Shown piece after piece: positions 15,344 to 21,388 of a stretch of DNA of 28,998 nucleotides. The notes below the pieces were generated by a model. The model did not search any database, was not told the origin of the DNA, and saw only the letters and a list, made by a program, of their open reading frames with translations. Position numbers and translations under genes: made by a program. Source of the stretch: CAIQJJ01 sp964606085 (GTDB lineage: Bacteria > Chloroflexota > Anaerolineae > Anaerolineales > UBA4823); assembly GCA_964606085.1 (NCBI GenBank), contig CAZSFD010000065.1, positions 1 through 28,998 on the forward strand, written 5' to 3'. Position 1 is the stretch's first letter; every line of letters begins with the position of its first letter.

Positions 15344-15443
15344 ATGGCAAACCCAACGAAAGTTGGCGACGCAGAGTGATGGGTCTAAAGCCGAAAGAAG
15401 GCCAACGAACGATACAGTTCGGCGACTGCCACACCAACCGAAA
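15344..15443 (+). promoter_or_regulatory. GEMM aptamer 2
   Basis: TGGCAAACC (from 15345), stem CCAAC-GAAA-GTTGG, GACGCAGAG (one A-to-G change in the usual CAAAG), GGGTCTAA (15381-15388), P3 stem GCCGAA (15390-15395) with TTCGGC (15418-15423), and a weak 3' end GACTGCCACACCAACCG (15424-15440). The ligand-contact G before GC is present, consistent with c-di-GMP. Confidence 0.75.
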
Positions 15444-15528
15444 GGCAAACCTGGTGAAAACCAGTGACGCAAAGCTATGGGTCTAACGTCATAAAAAAGA
15501 CCATGACTGCCAGGCTACCGAAGAGTGT
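15444..15528 (+). promoter_or_regulatory. GEMM aptamer 3 (closest to consensus)
   Basis: GGCAAACC (15444-15451), stem CTGGT-GAAA-ACCAG, TGACGCAAAGC, GGGTCTAA (15479-15486), P3 stem GTCAT (15488-15492) with ATGAC (15503-15507), then TGCCAGGCTACCGAA (15508-15522). Every conserved position that I know of in the c-di-GMP-I family is met. Only about 20 bases separate it from the terminator, so it is the one placed to control termination. Confidence 0.85.
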
Positions 15529-15542
15529 CCCCCACACCCCCA

Positions 15543-15576
15543 ACCACCCAGGTTTGAACACCTGGGTGGTCTGTTT
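15543..15576 (+). terminator. Terminator of the riboswitch array
   Basis: ACCACCCAGGT (15543-15553) pairs perfectly with ACCTGGGTGGT (15560-15570) around a 6-base loop and is followed by CTGTTT. It also lies just past the CRP gene's stop codon on the other strand and may serve both convergent transcripts. Confidence 0.75.
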
Positions 15577-16291
15577 AACGACAATAACGCATCAGGTCAT
15601 CCCGGTTTTGGATGGTAATGCGCCCATCGCCATCCACCGCAATGATTTCGAGCTGCTTAAAGGCCACCATTACCTGGTTGACCCGCTTGCGCGAGGCCCC
15701 CACCAGGTCGGCGATGTCGCCCTGGGTGAGGCAGATGGGGATTTTGACCTCACCCTTTTCGTTGCAATGACCATATTTTTCGCCAAAGGCCAGCAGTTGA
15801 CGCGCCACCCGGCCATACACATCCAGCGTAGCCAAAGCCTGGATCAGTTCGTTGTTCAGGCGCACCCGCCCCGACAAGATGCGCACCAGGTTGAGCGCAA
15901 GCGCCGGAAAGCGATGCAGCGCATCCTGAAAGGTGGGGCGGTCCATCCACAACAGCGTGCTTTCTTCGAGGGTCAGCACGCTGGCCGAACGCCCGGCGCT
16001 GTCAATCAGGCTCATTTCACCCACCGTATCGCCCGCACCGAGGATACCCAGCACCACATCGCCGCCGCCAGCCTGCTCGACGTGTATCTTGACCGTGCCG
16101 CGCTGCACGATGTAGACCAGTTCGCCAGGCGTATCGGCGGTGATGATGTTGGTGCCAGCCGGAAAGGTTTTATAGCGCAGTTGCCCGGCCAGCCAGGCCA
16201 ACTGGGGCATCTCCAGGCCCTGAAAGAGCGGGATTTCGGCCAGGGCCTTGGGAGAGATAAAGGTTTGTGTGATCGAAGAATTGAGAAACAT
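15575..16291 (-). CDS. CRP/FNR family transcriptional regulator
   Basis: 238 residues; GGAGG lies 6 bases before the ATG, inside the 3' end of the upstream gene. Residues about 20-140 form the cyclic-nucleotide-binding jelly roll (PLFQGLEMPQLAWLA; FPAGTNII; GELVYIVQRGTVKIH; GDTVGEMSLIDSAGRSASVLTLEES). The GEMSLID...RSASV phosphate-binding cassette is close to that of cAMP-binding members, with the Arg-Ser pair retained. A dimerisation helix follows, then a winged helix-turn-helix (about 190-230) with LTQGDIADLVGASRKRVNQVMVAFKQ. There are no FNR-type cysteines. Co-transcribed after an MBL hydrolase, and its gene end faces the c-di-GMP riboswitch array head-on. Confidence 0.92.
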   Translation of the reverse strand: MFLNSSITQTFISPKALAEIPLFQGLEMPQLAWLAGQLRYKTFPAGTNIITADTPGELVYIVQRGTVKIHVEQAGGGDVVLGILGAGDTVGEMSLIDSAGRSASVLTLEESTLLWMDRPTFQDALHRFPALALNLVRILSGRVRLNNELIQALATLDVYGRVARQLLAFGEKYGHCNEKGEVKIPICLTQGDIADLVGASRKRVNQVMVAFKQLEIIAVDGDGRITIQNRDDLMRYCR

Positions 16292-16292
16292 C

Positions 16293-17309
16293 TTACCCTC
16301 CGGTGGAGGAAGCGGTATGGGAGTTAACTAAGTTTACACCCGACGCGTCAATCCAGTGGCCGTCTGCCAGGGCGTTCATTTCTACCCCCCTGGCAGACAG
16401 GCAAATCTCCAGCCCTTCGAAAGCAGCCAGGCTGTTCACAAAACACTGCTTCGCCTGGGCATCCATCACAGACAGCATCTCATCGTCGTAGTTGGGGTCG
16501 TGGTGGAACAAGACGAGCTGTTTCACGCCGGCAGCGGCGGCCACCTGGCAGGCCATTTCGGGCGTGGAGTGGCCGAAGCCCTGCGTGGCGGGCAGGCCAG
16601 CCATCTGGCCGCGGTAGTGCGCCTCGGCATATTGCGCATCGTGGATCAGCAGGTCTGCGCCCTGGGCAAACTTCACCAGCCGGCGGTCGCCGCCGACGTA
16701 ACCCTCAGTATCGGTGGCGTAGACGATGGCCCGCTCGCCCCATTCCAGGCGGTAAATGTACACGCCGCCAGGGTGGGCGTACGATTTCAAGATGCGCACC
16801 CGCAGCAGGTCAGGGCCGCTGGGGGCTTCAGCCGCCTTGTAAACCGCCACGCCCTCTGCGCCAAACACGATCACATCGCTTTCGGCCAGGCTGCGGATGT
16901 CTTTGTGGGCGGCCATGTCGTTGAGCGTGACCGGGAAGTTGGGCGGGGTCTGGTTGTGGGTGAGGACATCCGACAGGGCCGCCACCGAGGTGGCCATGCC
17001 AAACAGGTTGAGCCGCGCCTGCGGATGATAGGCTGGCGAGAAGAACGGGAAGCCCTGGGTGTGATCGTGGTGGAGGTGGCTGAACAGGATCGTGGCGGCG
17101 ATGGGTTTGCCATCCTGCCGGGCGTCAGCCGCCAACGCCCGCCCCAGGCCAATGATGCCTGTGCCAGCGTCAAAGATGATGATGTGGCCGTTGGCGCGCA
17201 CTTCCACACAGGCCGTATTGCCGCCATAACCCACGGTTGCACTGCCAGGCACCGGGTGGCTGCCGCGCACACCCCAGAATTTGATCGTGATTTCGTTATT
17301 TGTGTTCAT
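16293..17309 (-). CDS. MBL-fold metallo-hydrolase (cyclic phosphodiesterase-like)
   Basis: 338 residues from ATG 17309, chosen because GGAGG lies 7 bases upstream and the protein then begins at the family's normal N-terminus, TIKFWGVRGSHPVPG; the longer frame reads through low-complexity sequence. The metal site is SHLHHDHTQGFPFF (HxHxDH), with later DTEG and a C-terminal LFHHDPNYDD. The pattern KFWGVRGS-x-P...GGNTACVEV...IIFDAGTGI is that of the PhnP/COG1235 branch, which includes phosphodiesterases for cyclic phosphates. The gene ends 1 base before the CRP start, so the two are one operon. An enzyme that removes a cyclic nucleotide sensed by its partner is a reasonable inference, not shown. 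Confidence 0.88.
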   Translation of the reverse strand: MNTNNEITIKFWGVRGSHPVPGSATVGYGGNTACVEVRANGHIIIFDAGTGIIGLGRALAADARQDGKPIAATILFSHLHHDHTQGFPFFSPAYHPQARLNLFGMATSVAALSDVLTHNQTPPNFPVTLNDMAAHKDIRSLAESDVIVFGAEGVAVYKAAEAPSGPDLLRVRILKSYAHPGGVYIYRLEWGERAIVYATDTEGYVGGDRRLVKFAQGADLLIHDAQYAEAHYRGQMAGLPATQGFGHSTPEMACQVAAAAGVKQLVLFHHDPNYDDEMLSVMDAQAKQCFVNSLAAFEGLEICLSARGVEMNALADGHWIDASGVNLVNSHTASSTGG

Positions 17310-17433
17310 TGCTGCCTCCGTGACCTGATTATGCCAAATCCAAACCGGAGGGGGTAGGAAATATGTCTCACCCCAGTAGAGAAGTACACGCCAGCAGGCG
17401 GTGAAATAGCGCCAGGGAGGTAAAATCGGGCCT

Positions 17434-18954
17434 ATGAAATCTGTTTCAAGATGGTTTTGGCCGTTTGTGCTGCTGGGCCTGTTGGCTTGCCGGGTCTCGG
17501 TGGGCCTCCAGCCGACGCCCACCCGCGGGCCAACCGCTACCCCATCACCCACCCACACAGATGCCCTGGCGGTCAGCGCAACGCCGACGCCCACCCCGCC
17601 ACCCGCCCCCACCCCGACCAACCCACAACCCGCCACAATCTCGCCGCCCACCCCCACGCTCACCCCCCAGCAAGTGCGCACCACCTACCAGCTTGCCGTA
17701 GATTTCGATTGGGTTTCGCACACAGCCAGCATCTCCGCAACCATCCACTACATCAACCACACCGGCGCAAGCCTGCCCGAATTGCTGCTGGTGATTGATG
17801 CGGCGCGGCAGGAGAATGTGTTCACGCCGCAACGCATCACCTGGCCGGGCGGCCTGCAAGCAGGCGATTTTCGCATCGAGGGCAGTTTTTGGCATCTACC
17901 ATTGGCCGAACCACTCGAAGCGGGTCAGCGCTGCACGGTCGAAGTGTCCTATCATCTGCAACTGCTGGCGCGCGGCGGCGTGTTGGGTTACACCGCCCGG
18001 CAGGTCAACTTTGGCGATTGGTACCCCTACGTGCCGCCCTATCGGGCAGGGATCGGCTGGCTGGCCTATCAACCCGCTGCGGTTGGCGAACACCTCAACT
18101 TCGACAAAGCCGATTTCGAAGTGACCATTGCGGTGACAAATGCCCCTGCCGGCTGGCAAATTCTCGCCCCGGGGGTCATCGAGGAGGTTGAGGGATGGTG
18201 GCATTTTATCTGGCCGAATGCGCGCAGCTTTGCCTGGTCAGGAAGCGAGCAGTATGTGGTGGCTGAAAAAGTGTTCGAGGGGGTGCGCGTGCGCCAGGCC
18301 ACCTTTGCCAAACACGCGCAAAAGGGGCAAGCTGCGCTCCAGGTGATCGGCAATGCCCTGGCGCTGTACGGCGAACACTTTGGCGCATACCCCCATACCG
18401 AGTTGATCGCCATCGAGAGTGACTTCTTCGATGGCATGGAATACGATGGCCTGTTCTTCCTCGGCGAAGAATACTTTTTGCAGCATGACGGCACGGCGGC
18501 GGGGTATCTCACCGCCTTGTCGGCGCATGAGACGGCCCATCAGTGGTGGTATGGTGCCGTGGGCAATGACCAGGCCTGGGAACCGTGGCTGGACGAGGCG
18601 TTATGCACGTACAGCGAACTGCTCTATTACGAACGCTATGCTCCCCACCTGCTGCCCTGGTGGTGGGAATATCGTTCCGACCGCTTCCAACCGCAGGGCT
18701 GGGTCAACAGCACCGTCTACGATCACCCCACTTTTCGCGGCTATGTGGATGCCGTGTATTTGCGCGGTGCACACTTCCTCCACGATTTGCGTCTGCGTGT
18801 GGGCGAGCAGGCCTTTCTGTCGGCTTTGCAAACGTACTTCCGGCAAGGTGATGGGCAAATAGCCACCACCGCCGATTTCTTTGCCGCCCTTTCAGCGCAG
18901 ACGCAGGTGGACTATCAGGATATCGTGGCGGCGTATTTTCGTGCTGATCCCTGA
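17434..18954 (+). CDS. Lipoprotein M1-family metallopeptidase (aminopeptidase N-like)
   Basis: 506 residues; GGGAGGT lies 12 bases before the ATG. MKSVSRWFWPFVLLGLLAC is a lipoprotein signal with the lipidated Cys at 19. A Pro/Thr-rich stalk follows to about residue 75, then the beta-sandwich N-terminal domain and the catalytic domain. GMEYDGL corresponds to the GAMEN exopeptidase loop, and HETAHQWW (about 366-373) with E 18 residues after the second His gives the complete HExxH-x18-E zinc site, so it should be active. It lacks the large C-terminal domain of full aminopeptidase N. It probably trims extracellular peptides at the membrane surface. Its stalk resembles those of the gluzincin lipoprotein at 8979-10547 and the protein at 25458-26336. 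Confidence 0.9.
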   Translation: MKSVSRWFWPFVLLGLLACRVSVGLQPTPTRGPTATPSPTHTDALAVSATPTPTPPPAPTPTNPQPATISPPTPTLTPQQVRTTYQLAVDFDWVSHTASISATIHYINHTGASLPELLLVIDAARQENVFTPQRITWPGGLQAGDFRIEGSFWHLPLAEPLEAGQRCTVEVSYHLQLLARGGVLGYTARQVNFGDWYPYVPPYRAGIGWLAYQPAAVGEHLNFDKADFEVTIAVTNAPAGWQILAPGVIEEVEGWWHFIWPNARSFAWSGSEQYVVAEKVFEGVRVRQATFAKHAQKGQAALQVIGNALALYGEHFGAYPHTELIAIESDFFDGMEYDGLFFLGEEYFLQHDGTAAGYLTALSAHETAHQWWYGAVGNDQAWEPWLDEALCTYSELLYYERYAPHLLPWWWEYRSDRFQPQGWVNSTVYDHPTFRGYVDAVYLRGAHFLHDLRLRVGEQAFLSALQTYFRQGDGQIATTADFFAALSAQTQVDYQDIVAAYFRADP

Positions 18955-19149
18955 TATTCACCAGTTCTTTTCTAATTAAGTTAACAGTAGTCTTAGTAGG
19001 GGCTGTGGATATGTGGATAAGGCCAGGCGAGGCGCTTTTTCGCCGGGGATGTGGGGGCGCTTGGCTTGCCCAGGCCGCTATATGGGGGTTTGCCAGCGCT
19101 GGTTTATCCACAGGGGCATGGGAAGATACCCCGGAGAAAAAGGGGGCTT

Positions 19150-19196
19150 TTTGCCAGGCTGAAAGTGGGCGTCCAGCCCACTTTCAGCCTGGCAAA
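19150..19196. terminator. 21-bp perfect hairpin
   Basis: The arms 19150-19170 and 19176-19196 are exact reverse complements around the loop GTCCA, with T/A runs at both ends so that it would terminate transcription in both directions. It may end the M1 peptidase transcript 195 bases downstream of its stop codon, inside the DnaA-box region. Confidence 0.7.
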
Positions 19197-19211
19197 TTTC
19201 TGGCCTGATGT

Positions 19212-19245
19212 AAAAGCCGACCCCCATATATGGGGGTCGGCTTTT
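19212..19245. terminator. 34-bp perfect palindrome with central CCCCCATATATGGGGG
   Basis: AAAAGCCGACCCCCATA and its exact reverse complement abut without a spacer, followed by one more T. It has bidirectional terminator form. The core CATATATGGGGG recurs near 19076-19087 and 19348-19372. Confidence 0.7.
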
Positions 19246-19347
19246 TGCCGCAAAAGGATAATTAGAACGAGTTTTCCCCAATTGGAAGGGGTTTTCCACC
19301 GTTTTTGGCGAGTTATCCACATTTTGGGCGGTCGGGTGGTTTGCGTG

Positions 19348-19372
19348 GCGCCCCCCATATATAGGGGGGCGC
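19348..19372. repeat. GC-rich hairpin with ATATATA loop
   Basis: GCGCCCCCC (19348-19356) and GGGGGGCGC (19364-19372) pair around ATATATA, 15 bases beyond the anti-sigma stop codon. It may terminate the sigma/anti-sigma transcript, though no T-run follows on the minus strand. Confidence 0.5.
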
Positions 19373-19387
19373 AACGGACTGCTGCGA

Positions 19388-19651
19388 TTACCTCGCTCTG
19401 AGCAGATCGTCCAATTCAAGGCACTTATACAGCCGATCCCGCACATCATCGGGCATCGTAACGTCTTCTGCCGATGCGTGGACGAGGGAGACCGTTTTGC
19501 GTAAGGTATCTACCACCACGCGGCAATTTTCACACCCTTCCAGGTGGCGCTCGATCTCGGCGCAAATTTCCTGGCTGGCCGTTTCGTCTACATAATCGGA
19601 CAGGTCCCCCAGTAAATGCCGGCAATTCGCGTGAGCGCTATCGTGTGCCAT
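19388..19651 (-). CDS. Zinc-finger anti-sigma factor
   Basis: 87 residues from ATG 19651, which has GGAGA 10 bases upstream and overlaps the sigma-factor gene by 14 bases; an ATG at 19678 is less likely. The core CRHLLGDLSDYVDE...EIERHLEGCENC contains the H-x3-C-x2-C zinc motif of ZAS anti-sigma factors, preceded by the usual Cys. The rest is short and hydrophilic with no membrane helix, so it is a cytoplasmic, possibly redox-sensing, regulator that would hold the neighbouring ECF sigma factor until released. Confidence 0.88.
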   Translation of the reverse strand: MAHDSAHANCRHLLGDLSDYVDETASQEICAEIERHLEGCENCRVVVDTLRKTVSLVHASAEDVTMPDDVRDRLYKCLELDDLLRAR

Positions 19652-20243
19652 TGCTGACTTTCTCCATTCGTTCACCATAATACACCGATAAATCCTGGCG
19701 CAATTGCATCCGGGCGCGGCTCAAGCGGGTTTTGACGGCTTCTTCACTCAGGTTGAGGGCCTGGGCGGTTTCAAAGGTCGAGAGACCTTCGATATCGCGT
19801 AACAGAAAGACCACCCGCAGGGCTGGCGAGAGGCGGCGAATGGCCTCATCCAGGCGGCGGCGCGTTTCTGCCGAGAGCAGTTCTTGTTCGGGCAGGCAGC
19901 ACCAATCCACAATTTGCAGCGGTTCCTGTTCGCTTTCCATCGTTTGGATGGGTTCATCCAGCGAAATGGTCTCCACATGCTTGCGTCGCAGCAGCATCAG
20001 CGCCTCGTTGGTGGCAATGCGATAGAGCCAGGTCGAAAGGCTCGAACGCCCGGCAAAGCTGTGCAAATTGCGATAAGCCTTGATGAACGTCTCTTGCAAG
20101 ATGTCTTCGGCATCCTGCGCATTGCCCATCATTTTGAGCGCCAGGCGGTAGATTTTGGGCGAGGCGGCTTCTACCAGGCGGGCAAACTCGGCCCGGTCGC
20201 CTGTTTGCAGCGCCTCCAGCGAAATCTCGGTTTCGTTATTCAT
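19638..20243 (-). CDS. ECF-type RNA polymerase sigma factor
   Basis: 201 residues from ATG 20243 (AGGTG 8 bases upstream); the frame stays open upstream, but those codons do not resemble the family. Region 2 covers about 20-90: FARLVEAASPKIYRLALKMMGNAQDAEDILQETFIKAYRNLHSF and STWLYRIATNEALMLLRRK. Region 4 covers about 130-185: RLSPALRVVFLLRDIEGLSTFETAQALNLSEEAVKTRLSRARMQLR. The linker between them is long and acidic. It is co-translated with the anti-sigma factor and likely responds to envelope or oxidative stress. It is divergent from the dehydrogenase gene with 125 bases between start codons. Confidence 0.93.
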   Translation of the reverse strand: MNNETEISLEALQTGDRAEFARLVEAASPKIYRLALKMMGNAQDAEDILQETFIKAYRNLHSFAGRSSLSTWLYRIATNEALMLLRRKHVETISLDEPIQTMESEQEPLQIVDWCCLPEQELLSAETRRRLDEAIRRLSPALRVVFLLRDIEGLSTFETAQALNLSEEAVKTRLSRARMQLRQDLSVYYGERMEKVSNGTR

Positions 20244-20368
20244 TAGATGCACCTGCGGCAGAAAGGTGGCGGAAACGATGTGAGCGGCAAACAGCACGGC
20301 GGCCCACATCTGCTTCGGGTAAAATAGACAACACGTTCTCATTCTAACCGAATTTAAGGGAGATCACC

Positions 20369-21307
20369 ATGACCTGGAAAATTTTACTCACCGACGGCCT
20401 GCACGAAGGCGGGCAGGCCATTTTACGGGCTGGCGCGCAAGTGGATAACCGCCCCGATATTTCTGCCGATGACCTGCTCGCGGTGGTGGGCGAATACGAT
20501 GCCCTGATCGTGCGCGGTCGCACCAAAGTCACCGCGGCTGTCTTCGCTGCCGCAGCGAAGCTCAAAGCGGTTGGCCGCGCCGGCGTGGGTGTAGATAACA
20601 TTGACCTGACCGCCGCCAGCACCCACGGCGTCACTGTCGTCAATGCCCCCATTTCCACCTCGCTGGCCGTAGCCGAGCTATCCATCGGCCTGATGTTTGC
20701 CCTGGCGCGCATGATTCCGCGTGCCGATAGCACCATGAAGGCCGGGCAGTGGATCAAAAAGCAGCTCGAAGGGGTGGAACTCAGCGGCAAAACGCTCGGC
20801 GTGATCGGCATGGGCAACATCGGCGGCGAGGTGGCCCGGCGCTGCGCCGCTCTGGGCATGAAGTCCATCGGCTACGACCCGCTCATCCCCGCCGACGTGA
20901 TCGCCCAACGCGGCGCCGAACCGGTCAGCCTGGCCGACCTGTACGCCCGCGCCGACTTCATCACCCTGCACATCCCCCTCACCGCCGAAACGCGCGGCAT
21001 GCTCAACGGCGAAGCTTTCGCACAGATGAAGCACGGCGTGCGCTTGATCTGTGCGGCGCGCGGCGGCGTGGTGGATGAAACCGCCCTGCTTGGCGCGCTC
21101 GAAAGCGGACAGGTGGCCGCTGCCGGGCTGGATGTGTTCGCCACAGAACCGCCTGGCCTGTCAGCGCTCGTGGCGCATCCCAACGTCGTCGCCACCCCCC
21201 ACATCGGCGCGCAGACCGAAGAAGCCCAAACCCGCGCCTCCGCTGACATCGCCTGCGAAGTGCTGGCTGCATTGAACGGCCAACCCTTGCGCTGGAAGCT
21301 GGTGTAG
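20369..21307 (+). CDS. D-2-hydroxyacid dehydrogenase, 3-phosphoglycerate dehydrogenase-like
   Basis: 312 residues; AAGGGAG lies 9 bases before the ATG. It has a complete catalytic set: R231 (AARGG), E260 (FATEPP) and H278 (TPHIGAQTEE), and the NAD-binding GMGNIGG (147-153) with an acidic residue (D170) at the end of the next strand, so NAD rather than NADP. The TPHIGAQTEEAQ motif and GRAGVGVDNIDL are typical of SerA, the first step of serine synthesis. The C-terminal ACT or ASB regulatory domains are absent, as in short SerA forms, so it should not be serine-inhibited in the usual way. A hydroxypyruvate or glyoxylate reductase role cannot be excluded. Confidence 0.87.
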   Translation: MTWKILLTDGLHEGGQAILRAGAQVDNRPDISADDLLAVVGEYDALIVRGRTKVTAAVFAAAAKLKAVGRAGVGVDNIDLTAASTHGVTVVNAPISTSLAVAELSIGLMFALARMIPRADSTMKAGQWIKKQLEGVELSGKTLGVIGMGNIGGEVARRCAALGMKSIGYDPLIPADVIAQRGAEPVSLADLYARADFITLHIPLTAETRGMLNGEAFAQMKHGVRLICAARGGVVDETALLGALESGQVAAAGLDVFATEPPGLSALVAHPNVVATPHIGAQTEEAQTRASADIACEVLAALNGQPLRWKLV

Positions 21308-21320
21308 GGGCAGATGGCAT

Positions 21321-21361
21321 CCGCCCACGGGGACAAAAACGCAATTTGTCCCCGTGGGCGG
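21321..21361 (+). terminator. 17-bp hairpin after the dehydrogenase gene
   Basis: CCGCCCACGGGGACAAA (21321-21337) and its exact reverse complement (21345-21361) around AACGCAA, 14 bases after the stop codon. The preceding GTAGGGGC links it to the dispersed repeat type seen at 1579-1676, so it may be a repeat copy acting as terminator. Confidence 0.7.
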
Positions 21362-21388
21362 TATCTATCTCAATAAAAGGAATCATCC

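Larger units (their letters stand above)
15078..15574 (+). ncRNA. Orphan tandem GEMM (cyclic-dinucleotide) riboswitch RNA
   Basis: A self-contained unit of about 500 bases: promoter, at least three GEMM-I type aptamer cores and an intrinsic terminator at 15543-15574. GEMM-I RNAs bind cyclic di-GMP, with a subgroup binding 3',3'-cGAMP. All three cores have a P2 stem capped by a GAAA tetraloop, the GACGCAAAG-like ligand-binding strand and the GGGTCTA tetraloop receptor, followed by a (G/A)CCG-type 3' end. No coding frame with a ribosome binding site follows; the next gene (CRP family) is on the opposite strand, its stop codon overlapping the terminator. The array is thus an orphan, possibly a ligand-sensing small RNA or a controllable antisense transcript to the CRP gene. 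Confidence 0.8.
18957..19387. other. Candidate replication origin / DnaA-box cluster
   Basis: No gene is present here. Three perfect DnaA boxes TTATCCACA occur: 19012-19020 (reverse), 19104-19112 and 19313-19321. A near-match lies at 19004-19012 and a weaker one, TTTTCCACC, at 19292-19300. Immediately left of the first pair are an AT-rich stretch (18968-18988, TTTTCTAATTAAGTTAAC) and TAG trinucleotides (AGTAGTCTTAGTAG, 18987-19000) separated from the boxes by a GGGGC cluster. This is the order unwinding region, DnaA-trio, GC cluster, DnaA boxes described for bacterial basal origins. Large palindromes fill the rest. dnaA is not adjacent, so a chromosomal origin away from dnaA, a secondary-replicon origin or a DnaA-titration site are all possible. 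Confidence 0.6.

Noticed and set aside
15192..15486. Small plus-strand open frames over the riboswitch array
   Set aside because: They are rich in Lys/Arg/Asn with no domain, and conserved RNA motifs explain the sequence better.
16356..17357. Long plus-strand open frame opposite the MBL gene
   Set aside because: Shadow frame of a GC-rich gene, with no recognisable domain and no ribosome site; the same applies to the long frames opposite the M23, ABC-F and gluzincin genes.
17310..17684. N-terminal extension of the MBL protein
   Set aside because: The extension is low-complexity Gly/Val sequence antisense to the Pro/Thr stalk of the M1 gene; the ATG at 17309 has a good ribosome site and matches the family start.
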